DNA of 64,000 nucleotides from Chryseobacterium sp. (GTDB lineage: Bacteria > Bacteroidota > Bacteroidia > Flavobacteriales > Weeksellaceae), in assembly GCA_003248755.1 (NCBI GenBank), contig QFQW01000008.1, forward strand, positions 1 through 64,000, in the 5' to 3' direction. Position numbers and translations under genes: made by a program. Positions 1 to 7,858 of the stretch are shown one piece after another. The notes beneath the pieces are model-generated. The model was not told where the DNA came from. It saw only the letters and a program-made list of their open reading frames with translations, and searched no databases. Within the stretch, counting starts at the first letter, position 1. Each line of letters opens with the position of its first letter.

Positions 1-435
1 GAAAAACTAAGTCAAAAAGAAGTTGTTCCTGAAGAAAAATCAGAATCAGAAATATCCAGAAAAACACCATTGATTTCGAAAGAAAAAGAAGCGGATATCT
101 TAGGACGATTAGAAGAATTTGAAAAATCGGAAAAGTTTCTGAATCGTGATATGTCTCTCGCTGTTCTTGCCGGACAACTGGATACCAACACCAAATATCT
201 GTCGGAAATCATCAACAAATACAAGGAAAAAAATTACAACAATTACATTAACGAACTAAGAATCAATTATATAGCTTATCTTCTAAAAACCGATTCGGCT
301 TATCTCAATTATAAAGTTAGCTATCTCGCTGAGAAAGCAGGTTTCTCCTCTCACAGTGCGTTTACAACGGTTTTCAAATCTGTTACTGGGATTTCACCAA
401 ATACTTACATCCAACAATTGACTCAGAATAAATAA
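1..435 (+). CDS. AraC-family helix-turn-helix regulator, C-terminal part (5' truncated)
   Basis: The frame is open from base 1, so the gene begins upstream of the window and only the last 144 residues are seen. A TTG at 70 is an internal codon, not a convincing start. The last ~95 residues form an AraC-type DNA-binding domain with two helix-turn-helix units, including the typical stretch with VSYLAEKAGFSSHSAFTTVF and the family ending near GISPNTY. In Flavobacteriia such a domain usually sits after TPR repeats and a membrane segment; the charged linker at the window start (QKEVVPEEKSESE) would fit, but that half is not visible. The stop overlaps the ATG of the next gene (TAATG), so the two are probably cotranslated. 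Domain call is sure; full architecture is inferred. Confidence 0.88.
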   Translation, partial: EKLSQKEVVPEEKSESEISRKTPLISKEKEADILGRLEEFEKSEKFLNRDMSLAVLAGQLDTNTKYLSEIINKYKEKNYNNYINELRINYIAYLLKTDSAYLNYKVSYLAEKAGFSSHSAFTTVFKSVTGISPNTYIQQLTQNK

Positions 436-1556
436 TGAAACGCTTAATTTTCATATTAATCATTTTTTCTTTTACCGGAATTTTCAAATCCCAGTATAAT
501 GAGCAATTGTACAAAAAGGCACTTTCAGATATTTATCAAAACCCTGACAGCGCTCAGAAAATAGCTTTGGAAATGCTAAAAAATGAGAAAAATCCGGACA
601 ATCTCATCAAGCTTTACAAATTGATGTCACATTCTTACATTTCAAAAAGAGATTTTGACAAATCTCTGGATTGGATTCTAAAGATGAAAGAACTGAGTAA
701 AAATGTGACCAATCCTGAACAAAAAGTAAAAATCCTGAATGCCACGTCCATACAATACCAGCAAATGGGACTCAATAGCAAGACTTTGGAAATCTTGGAT
801 GAATCTTACCAAATTTGCAGCCAGCTTCCGGACGGAAAATTCAAGACTTATTATCTTGGTCTCAATTCTGCGCTGAGAGGTTTAGTTTATAAATCTCAGG
901 ATAACAACGAGTTGGCTTTGGAAAAACTGCTTATTGGATTGGAGTACATCAAAAAAGTCGGAAACTATGATAATGCCATTGCCAACTCCAGTGTTTTCCT
1001 ATACAATATTGGGTATTGTTATTTTTATTTGAAAAGATATCAAGAAGCTGAAAAGTACTTTCTAAAATCCGCCGAAGTTGCAAAATCCGTTGGAGCTGAA
1101 AGTTTGGAAGCTTTTGCTTATAAAGGTTTATCAGAGAATCTGACGGTTTTGGGAAAACATCAGGAAGCAATAGAGCTTTTGAAAAAATCTGTCAATCTGT
1201 CCAAAAAAGTGGGCGACCTTGTCCTGAGTGAAGGAATTTATAAAGGTTTTTCGGACAATTATCTCGCTCTTCAAGATTGGAACAATTATGAAGTGTACAA
1301 CAAACTGTACATCGAGACCAAATTTGCCAGAGAACAAAGCGAATTAGCTTCTCTCAACAAAAGCATCGATGTCCTGAATGAGGAAAACAACAAAAAAATC
1401 GAGGAACAAAAAAACAGATTGAGAATCATAAGCTTCATTATTATCTCCATTTCTTCAATCCTTTTTATTTGGTTCCTTCTTAAATTTATCAAGCACAAAA
1501 AGCGTAACAAATTATTAATAGAAAAGCTCAATCAAATCAACAAAATCACGACCTAA
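435..1556 (+). CDS. TPR-repeat membrane protein, sensor-like, lacking an HTH domain
   Basis: This 373-residue protein has an N-terminal signal peptide (about residues 1-20), a helical region of TPR-type repeats (about 30-300; for example NIGYCYFYLKRYQEAEKYF and LGKHQEAIELLKKSV), a short coiled coil, and one transmembrane helix near residues 328-348 followed by a basic cytoplasmic tail. This is the layout of the sensor half of flavobacterial TPR-TM-AraC regulators, but the protein stops about 25 residues after the membrane segment, just where the DNA-binding domain would begin. Its ATG overlaps the stop of the upstream AraC-type gene. It could be a partner for that regulator or a duplicated, shortened paralogue. 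Family placement is good; the role is inferred. Confidence 0.8.
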   Translation: MKRLIFILIIFSFTGIFKSQYNEQLYKKALSDIYQNPDSAQKIALEMLKNEKNPDNLIKLYKLMSHSYISKRDFDKSLDWILKMKELSKNVTNPEQKVKILNATSIQYQQMGLNSKTLEILDESYQICSQLPDGKFKTYYLGLNSALRGLVYKSQDNNELALEKLLIGLEYIKKVGNYDNAIANSSVFLYNIGYCYFYLKRYQEAEKYFLKSAEVAKSVGAESLEAFAYKGLSENLTVLGKHQEAIELLKKSVNLSKKVGDLVLSEGIYKGFSDNYLALQDWNNYEVYNKLYIETKFAREQSELASLNKSIDVLNEENNKKIEEQKNRLRIISFIIISISSILFIWFLLKFIKHKKRNKLLIEKLNQINKITT

Positions 1557-1558
1557 AA

Positions 1559-2014
1559 ATGAAGAATATCTTTGACCAAAACGATACGTCACATTTCATC
1601 AAGAGAATCAATGCACTTACGGAAGATTCTTTCCCAAAATGGGGCGTAATGTCTGTTGATAAAATGCTGGCCCACTGCAACGTGACGTACGAACTCATCT
1701 ACGAACAGGAAAAACACAAGAAACCCAATCGTGTGATGAAGTGGGTTTTGAAACAATTTGTAAAGCCAAAAGTAGTAAGCGAAACACCTTACAAGCATAA
1801 CTCTCCAACCGCGGCAATGTTTGTGATTACGGACGATAAAAGCTTTGAGGAAGAGAAAAAACGCATCATCGGATTCATCCAGAAAACGCAACAATTGGGT
1901 GCAGAAGCTTTTGACGGAAAAGAGAGTTTCAACTTCGGAAAACTCACAGCAACCGAATGGAACAATATGATGTCCAAACATCTCGACCACCATTTGACAC
2001 AATTTGGAGTTTGA
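1559..2014 (+). CDS. DUF1569 family protein (DinB-like fold)
   Basis: The 151-residue protein resembles the DUF1569 family of the DinB/YfiT-like four-helix-bundle superfamily. The visible signs are a WGVMSVDKMLAHC segment near residues 28-40 and a C-terminal KHLDHHLTQFG motif, which carry the histidines that family members use to bind a metal. No enzymatic role is established for DUF1569. There is no signal peptide, so it should be cytoplasmic. It starts two bases after the stop of the TPR gene, which suggests one transcript with it and the AraC-type gene. Confidence 0.75.
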   Translation: MKNIFDQNDTSHFIKRINALTEDSFPKWGVMSVDKMLAHCNVTYELIYEQEKHKKPNRVMKWVLKQFVKPKVVSETPYKHNSPTAAMFVITDDKSFEEEKKRIIGFIQKTQQLGAEAFDGKESFNFGKLTATEWNNMMSKHLDHHLTQFGV

Positions 2015-2128
2015 TATAATTTATCTCGCTTATTGACCATATCTTGCTGGTTTATGTTATCTGCTCAATCAAAGAAATCCGCAAGAAATAAATATAATTT
2101 GGGCAGCTTTTCCGTCTTCCACTCCCGC

Positions 2129-2192
2129 TTTTTTCTGTCATTGCGAACGAAGTGAAGCAATCTCTAGAACTTTAGTCATCGCAAGGACAGAA
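2129..2192. repeat. REP-like intergenic inverted repeat
   Basis: Two arms, CTGTCATTGCGA at 2135-2146 and TCGCAAGGACAG at 2179-2190, are reverse complements at 11 of 12 positions and are extended by T-rich and A-rich flanks. Between them lies AACGAAGTGAAGCAATC, a motif I recall from repetitive intergenic elements of many bacterial genomes. The surrounding gap (2015-2292) has no convincing ORF and is richer in G+C than its flanks. The structure is seen directly; membership of a genome-wide repeat family is inferred. Confidence 0.6.
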
Positions 2193-2292
2193 AAAGAGCT
2201 CCGTTCAAGCCGAGCTGCGTGTAAATCGAGTAACGAGATTAATCGATTCAAATAAAAAAACTAAGAGATAATTCAACGTTTAATTGATAATT

Positions 2293-2760
2293 ATGAATAA
2301 ACTTTTCTTTATTTTAATAATGACTTTCGGAAGCATTTTCATTCATGCTCAAGCTGAACGTCTTATTATGAATAATGCCGAATCATATATTGGAAAAATT
2401 GATAATAAAGCAGAAATTAAAGTGGGGTTTTATTCTGTTTTTCTAGATAAAGACTCTCCGGAAACATATAAAGTAAATGGCTATTCTGATGTTGAAGGAA
2501 CGAAAGCCAATTTCAGCGGAACTATCATTCTAAATATTGAGAAAACAAAAAAATCACCAAAAGGCAATTTGAAAATTTACGATTTTAAATTTTCTGAAAA
2601 AGGAACAGGAAAACACAATGGAACTTTTTCTGGTGATATGCTTTTTTTAAGTTTAGGAAAATTAGCGGTTATAGGTTTTGAGGGCAATTGGGAAAACTAT
2701 GAAAAATCGCTAAAGTTTCCTGTATATTTTGATAACAGTAATAAAATAATGAATAAATAA
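2293..2760 (+). CDS. Small secreted protein of unknown function
   Basis: I chose the ATG at 2293 rather than the in-frame TTG at 2284, since it opens directly into a signal peptide (MNKLFFILIMTFGSIFIHAQ) and gives 155 residues. The mature part is rich in Lys, Gly and aromatic residues with alternating polar and hydrophobic stretches, consistent with a beta-rich periplasmic or surface protein. I see no lipobox, no T9SS tail and no catalytic motif. It ends one base before the Old Yellow Enzyme gene and may be cotranscribed with it. I do not recognise the family. Confidence 0.6.
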   Translation: MNKLFFILIMTFGSIFIHAQAERLIMNNAESYIGKIDNKAEIKVGFYSVFLDKDSPETYKVNGYSDVEGTKANFSGTIILNIEKTKKSPKGNLKIYDFKFSEKGTGKHNGTFSGDMLFLSLGKLAVIGFEGNWENYEKSLKFPVYFDNSNKIMNK

Positions 2761-2761
2761 A

Positions 2762-3817
2762 ATGAAACTTTTCACACCCATAACATTCAGAAATATAGAA
2801 CTGAAAAACCGAATCGTCATGTCGCCAATGTGTATGTATTCCGCAGAGGAAGGCATTGCCAATGATTTCCACTTTGTTCATTATGGCAGTCGTGCTCAAG
2901 GCGGAGCCGGATTAATCATAACCGAAGCCACTGCCGTAGAGCCTCGTGGAAGAATCACGAACAAATGTCTGGGAATCTGGAATGACGAACAAGCTTTAGC
3001 CTTAAAAAAAATAGTTGACTTTGTTCATCAGAATTCGGAAAGCAAAATCGGGATTCAGCTAGCTCACGCGGGGCGAAAAGGTTCTGTTTCAGCTGAAACC
3101 AACCGACAAATGAGTTTGGAAGAAGGTTGGGAAACCATTGCACCAAGTCCGATTCCTTTTCATCATTCAGAAAGAATTCCACACGAATTATCTGTTAACG
3201 AAATCAAAAACCTGGTGGAAGATTTCAGAAAAGCAGCAAAAAGAGCGGTTGAAGCTGGATTTGACGTAATAGAAATTCACGGAGCGCACGGTTATTTGAT
3301 TCATCAGTTTTTATCGCCACTTTCCAACACCAGAAACGACGAATATGGCGGAAATCCGGAAAAACGAGTAAGATTCCTGATGGAAATCGTAGATGCTGTT
3401 AATTCAGAAATAACAGACAATCAGGCACTTTTCGTAAGAATTTCCGGAACAGAATATGCTGAAAACGGCTGGGAAATCTCCGACAGTGTAGAATTGGCAA
3501 AAGTTCTAAAAACCAAGAATGTAGATTTGGTTGATGTTTCCAGTGGTGGCAATATCAATGGCGTAACCATTCCTTTGAGACCTGGTTACCAAGTTCCGTT
3601 GGCTGAAGATGTTAAGAGAATTTCAGAAATTGAGACCGGTGCAGTTGGTCTTATCACTTCTGCAGAACAGGCGGAAGAAATCCTTCAAAACGGACAAGCT
3701 GATTTGATTTTCCTTGCTAGAGAAATCTTGAGAAATCCTTATTTCGCCGTTCAATCTTCCTGGGAAAATGGGGATGATTGTTTTTATCCGCATCAATATC
3801 TGAGAGCGAAGCCTTAA
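2762..3817 (+). CDS. NADH:flavin oxidoreductase, Old Yellow Enzyme family (YqjM-like)
   Basis: This is an FMN-dependent TIM-barrel ene-reductase of 351 residues, close to the usual 340-370. It begins KLFTPITFRNIELKNRIVMS and has the SPMCMYS motif of the thermophilic-like or YqjM class, whose cysteine tunes the flavin. The active-site signature IHGAHGYLIHQF near residue 170 supplies the two histidines that bind substrate, and RNDEYGG follows. The family reduces activated C=C bonds of enals, enones and nitro compounds with NAD(P)H; the native substrate cannot be told from sequence. It begins one base after the upstream stop. Confidence 0.92.
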   Translation: MKLFTPITFRNIELKNRIVMSPMCMYSAEEGIANDFHFVHYGSRAQGGAGLIITEATAVEPRGRITNKCLGIWNDEQALALKKIVDFVHQNSESKIGIQLAHAGRKGSVSAETNRQMSLEEGWETIAPSPIPFHHSERIPHELSVNEIKNLVEDFRKAAKRAVEAGFDVIEIHGAHGYLIHQFLSPLSNTRNDEYGGNPEKRVRFLMEIVDAVNSEITDNQALFVRISGTEYAENGWEISDSVELAKVLKTKNVDLVDVSSGGNINGVTIPLRPGYQVPLAEDVKRISEIETGAVGLITSAEQAEEILQNGQADLIFLAREILRNPYFAVQSSWENGDDCFYPHQYLRAKP

Positions 3818-3864
3818 TAAAATAAATGAAAGAAGGTGATTATAAAATCTAAAAAAATTTATTT

Positions 3865-6360
3865 TCATCTATTTTTTAACAAAACCCACATTGATTTATT
3901 AGAAACTCTTACTCCTTTGCTAGTGTAAGAGTAAACAACCCAATAAGATCCTGATTGTAAAACTTTGTTATTTACTTTACCATTCCATAAAAATTCCTTT
4001 GTATGGGTATATATAAGTTTGCCATATCTATCATATATCTTAAGCTCTACATTTTGAAATGCGTCTAGTAATGAATAATCCCAAAAATCATTGAAGCTAT
4101 CATTATTTGGGGAAAATGCATTCGGTAAAGTAACTGAATCAGGAACCACAGGAGGTCTAACAAGTGTAACTTTTTTAATTATATAACAATTATATTGATT
4201 CGTAATACGAACATATATATATTGTAGATTAGAGGAATAATTTGATAATAAGTCTGTAATTTGGTTCTCTCTTTTATCAGCATCGGATTGAGATGGATAA
4301 AATTCAAAGGTTTCATTATTTTCATTATTGATGATATTATATAGGTCAAAATAATATGTATCATCTAAAAATGATTTTGGTTGAAGTTCTAATTTTATAT
4401 CTGCAATAGGATTAGGTAATATTGTAAAATTAGCTTTATACACTTCATAATAACCATCAGTTGCTGTAATCTTATAGATCAACCTATCTGCTCCAACAAA
4501 TGAATCATTTATTTTTACAATTATTTTCCTGTTATTGATAGTTGAACTTCCATTATTAGGTTGTGTTAATATTTCAAGTTTGGAAAAAACGTGACCAGAT
4601 ACAGTAAATTTTGTATCGATTTCAAAATTGTGGCAAACATTTCCTATATTAGTATCATAGATATTATATGGGCAATTAGGAATAAAAACTGGAGCTGTCG
4701 TAAAACTAAACCCTGTGTAGGTTACCACGCACTGGTAATTTCCCTCTACCAAAGGCTGATACTCAAAAGTGTTAGCTCCCGGAATATCAACACCATCAAG
4801 CTGCCATTGAAATGTTAGGAAATCTTGATTATTTAACTTGAGATAAACACTCTCTTGAATACAATTTCCGTTAATTAAAATATATGGATCATTAGAAAAG
4901 CCAGTATAGCTACTTGCATAACCCGTATATTCAAAGCCCCCTACAAGATCAATATTCAAATCCTTATCTGATTGAATTTCTACATCTCCTGAGATTGGTA
5001 CTATAGTATAATATCCCCATCCATCCTTACCAATAATTGGCGATGGGTTTAATAATAAACTCCCGTTCACCTTTACGTTAGCATCAATCTTCGTTTTAAT
5101 TGACAATTTTGATTGCCCTTTATAACTTCCAATTTTATCAACAGCGGGGATTTTTATAATATTATCAAGAAATTGCATTGGTTTCGGAAAATATTCTTTA
5201 TCTAATGGATAAGATAAGGTCATCGCACTTGTGTCATAGGTAAGATCTCTTACTGGCCCGACTACTCGGAAATCATACCCTCCAATCATTTGATACAAAT
5301 AGATTGGCTCAGATGATTTTACATACATCCCTTTAGTTGGAATATCCCTTGGTTCTGGATTAGTAAAAGTCGGCTGCCCTCCATTTAAAAATTTATATGT
5401 CCCATATGGACCAATATAATGTTCGCCCTTGTTAAGCGTTATTGAAGCGCTTGATTCGTTATTAAAATAAATCTGAGTATTATCTCTGGTAGCTACGATC
5501 AATGCTTTTTCCATTCCTTTTTCAGAACGTGTCATACCATTAACTAAAAAATACTCTTTACCAATTCGATCTATTGGTATTGTTTGATCCATATTGATAT
5601 TTCCGCTTACCTCTCCAATATCCTGACTAAGAAAATTCCCGTTATTAACAATAATAGGTTTATCAGAAGTTACTTTTGCTCCAATCAAGTTTGGATCATT
5701 GTCATCCAATATTACGGGTGGATTGGGATTATCTTCCTTCCGTGCCACAACTATATATGACTGATCCTTATTTAAAACTATATTAAGCTCATCATCTTTA
5801 TTACCGTTTAAAAATGAAATCCTCGAATCATAATCTGATATTTTAATATGAGTATTGTCTTGGGTTGCCATAATAGATGTCTGATAATTCATTCCACTTG
5901 GATTATTACCATAAAGAATGATTTGATCCATTACAAGAAAAAATTCTTTTCCCAGAGCACTCTTTCCCTTTGAAGAAATCACTTCACTTTTACATCCGTC
6001 TCTACATCCTGCCATCCTCACGCTAGCATAAAAACTTTCTTTACCCGAAAGATGAAGCCCCATATTAGATGGCTGCATCACTCTTAAGATTGTTGATGCT
6101 TCTAACATAGAAGAATTTACTAAATATTCTACGGGATTATTTTTAGAAACAAAAACTTCTGCTATTTCTATATTATTGTTATAAATTTTTACTGGAAAAG
6201 AATTTTCTTTATCTGTAGAAATATATAAATTTAATTGGCTAATATCATAAGGTGATACTCTATAATATGGTGGGAACCAATGTTCAAGATCCAATTGTGC
6301 TCGTAAAAATAAATTGCACAGTAAAAAAATAAATATGAAAATTCTAAAAAACATCATCAA
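3865..6360 (-). CDS. Large T9SS-exported surface protein with type B C-terminal sorting domain
   Basis: The 831-residue protein starts with a signal peptide (about 1-21, ending LRAQ). The region from about 60 to 480 looks like the IgGFc-binding N-terminal domain found in flavobacterial surface proteins, with repeated blocks such as GKEFFLVMDQ, GKEYFLVNGM and DKEYFPKPMQ. An Ig-like segment follows near 500-560 (FQWQLDGVDIPGANTFEYQP, ending NYQCVVTY). The last ~80 residues are a gliding-motility-associated type B tail: LPNAFSPNNDSFNDFWDY, then LKIYDRYGKLIY, FLWNGK and SGSYWVVY. Such tails direct export through the type IX system whose core (gldK to gldN) lies 30 kb away. It is a single gene with no close partner on its strand. 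The ligand is unknown. Confidence 0.85.
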   Translation of the reverse strand: MMMFFRIFIFIFLLCNLFLRAQLDLEHWFPPYYRVSPYDISQLNLYISTDKENSFPVKIYNNNIEIAEVFVSKNNPVEYLVNSSMLEASTILRVMQPSNMGLHLSGKESFYASVRMAGCRDGCKSEVISSKGKSALGKEFFLVMDQIILYGNNPSGMNYQTSIMATQDNTHIKISDYDSRISFLNGNKDDELNIVLNKDQSYIVVARKEDNPNPPVILDDNDPNLIGAKVTSDKPIIVNNGNFLSQDIGEVSGNINMDQTIPIDRIGKEYFLVNGMTRSEKGMEKALIVATRDNTQIYFNNESSASITLNKGEHYIGPYGTYKFLNGGQPTFTNPEPRDIPTKGMYVKSSEPIYLYQMIGGYDFRVVGPVRDLTYDTSAMTLSYPLDKEYFPKPMQFLDNIIKIPAVDKIGSYKGQSKLSIKTKIDANVKVNGSLLLNPSPIIGKDGWGYYTIVPISGDVEIQSDKDLNIDLVGGFEYTGYASSYTGFSNDPYILINGNCIQESVYLKLNNQDFLTFQWQLDGVDIPGANTFEYQPLVEGNYQCVVTYTGFSFTTAPVFIPNCPYNIYDTNIGNVCHNFEIDTKFTVSGHVFSKLEILTQPNNGSSTINNRKIIVKINDSFVGADRLIYKITATDGYYEVYKANFTILPNPIADIKLELQPKSFLDDTYYFDLYNIINNENNETFEFYPSQSDADKRENQITDLLSNYSSNLQYIYVRITNQYNCYIIKKVTLVRPPVVPDSVTLPNAFSPNNDSFNDFWDYSLLDAFQNVELKIYDRYGKLIYTHTKEFLWNGKVNNKVLQSGSYWVVYSYTSKGVRVSNKSMWVLLKNR

Positions 6361-6371
6361 AAATACATAAA

Positions 6372-6401
6372 AAAAGGAGATTGCAGTTGCAATCTCCTTT
6401 T
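6372..6401 (-). terminator. Rho-independent terminator after the susCD pair
   Basis: A perfect 14-base inverted repeat (AAAAGGAGATTGCA / TGCAATCTCCTTTT) lies 20 bases after the SusD stop and is followed on the minus strand by a T-rich run. It separates the SusCD unit from the surface-protein gene downstream. Confidence 0.85.
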
Positions 6402-6420
6402 GAATTATAAAAGGACTTTA

Positions 6421-7848
6421 CTAATTAACATCCCAGAATAGTTTTTTAGTAGCTTCATCACCTCCAATTTTGGCAGCAGCGGCATTAACATTAGCCTTAT
6501 TAAGAACGTATTCCTGATCAGAATATGGCATTCTCACAGGTAAACCATTTAACTGATTATTAGGAGGCAAAATTAACGTTGGAGCATCTAATCTTCTTGT
6601 AAATAACCAAGATGCAAAACCTCTGTTGAAAAGTGCAATCCAAGCTTCCTGTCCAATAGATTGTTTCCAATTAGCTGCATTATATGGATTAGCCACAACG
6701 TAAGCAGCGCTATCAGTTGCAGAGACGCCGTTCTCCGCCATTGAAGCGGCTATAGCAGCATTATAAAAGCTTTCAGCTGTTCCTCCGACAGAATATCCTC
6801 TTTGAGCAGCCTCAGCTTTCATAAATAACACCTCAGTATAACTCAACAAATTAGCTGGAGCATTATTTGCTAAGAAAAAATCACTCATCTGAGAAAAGTT
6901 TGCAAAAGAGTTAAGTGTTCCGAAAACACCTCCATTGTAAACACCTCCTACTGTAGTAAACCAAACCTCTCTACGTGGGTCATTCTTAGAATTCATAAGA
7001 TTAGTAACCAAATTGGTTGGTAAGAAATCCTGTCTTCCAGAAGCTACTAGATCATCATAGATTGGATTATTGAAAGTTCCACCTGCAAAAGTTAAACTAT
7101 AAGATTCCGATTCACTAGAGATTACTCCACTTGTTACAGCTGATTCAGCAGCCGACTTAGCAGCAGCAGCATCAGTATCAGCGAGGTTAAGAGCCAATCT
7201 TAGTTTAATAGAATTAGCAAGATGCTTCCATTTTGTCATATCTCCTGCGTAAACTAAATCTCCAGTAGAATATCCAGCTGCGGATGTATTAATTGATGCA
7301 ATAGCAGCGTCAATTCTAGACAATAAACTAGTATAGATAGATTTAGCATCATCATATTTCGGTGAAAACTGACCTTCATCAGCTTTAAGTGCTTCCGAAT
7401 AAGGAATATCTCCATATGTATCAACTAAAGTTTCCCATACAGCAATTTGAGAAATTTCCAATGTTGCTAATTGATTTTGTTTAGTTACAGCAGACCCTCC
7501 TTCAGAAACTAGATTTTTCTTAGCCGTTTCAAAATTGTTTAATGAATAAACATACATTCTATTCCAATTGTTACGCGGCTGAGTTCTTGTAACCAAATTA
7601 TAATTGGTTTCATCAGTATAGGTAGTTTCAGTCCATTGTTGAGTGAAAAATCTAAAATTATTAAAGTTTACACTACCTGTGAAAGTGTAATAAAAGAACT
7701 GCTGCTGACCCATAGCCAAAAGATTTGCTGATGGCAATACTTCCGGCTGTTTTGGATTCTCATTAAGAGATGTCAAATCTCTCTCACACGATGTCAAGCT
7801 AATTGCTGCTAAGACACCTATTGTTAATATATTAAATATCTTTTTCAT
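6421..7848 (-). CDS. SusD/RagB-family outer-membrane lipoprotein
   Basis: The 475-residue protein has a lipoprotein signal (SLTSC, Cys21) and the opening NENPKQPEVLPSANLLAMG typical of the SusD-like family 2. Helical TPR-like regions and the C-terminal FNRGFASWLFTRRLDAP block fit the family. SusD proteins cap the barrel of a SusC transporter at the cell surface and bind the nutrient. It lies 10 bases downstream of the SusC gene and ends before a strong terminator, so the two form a bicistronic operon. No glycoside hydrolase or peptidase gene is adjacent on the same strand, so the substrate cannot be inferred; family-2 members need not handle glycans. Confidence 0.93.
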   Translation of the reverse strand: MKKIFNILTIGVLAAISLTSCERDLTSLNENPKQPEVLPSANLLAMGQQQFFYYTFTGSVNFNNFRFFTQQWTETTYTDETNYNLVTRTQPRNNWNRMYVYSLNNFETAKKNLVSEGGSAVTKQNQLATLEISQIAVWETLVDTYGDIPYSEALKADEGQFSPKYDDAKSIYTSLLSRIDAAIASINTSAAGYSTGDLVYAGDMTKWKHLANSIKLRLALNLADTDAAAAKSAAESAVTSGVISSESESYSLTFAGGTFNNPIYDDLVASGRQDFLPTNLVTNLMNSKNDPRREVWFTTVGGVYNGGVFGTLNSFANFSQMSDFFLANNAPANLLSYTEVLFMKAEAAQRGYSVGGTAESFYNAAIAASMAENGVSATDSAAYVVANPYNAANWKQSIGQEAWIALFNRGFASWLFTRRLDAPTLILPPNNQLNGLPVRMPYSDQEYVLNKANVNAAAAKIGGDEATKKLFWDVN

Positions 7849-7858
7849 TGTTTTAAAT

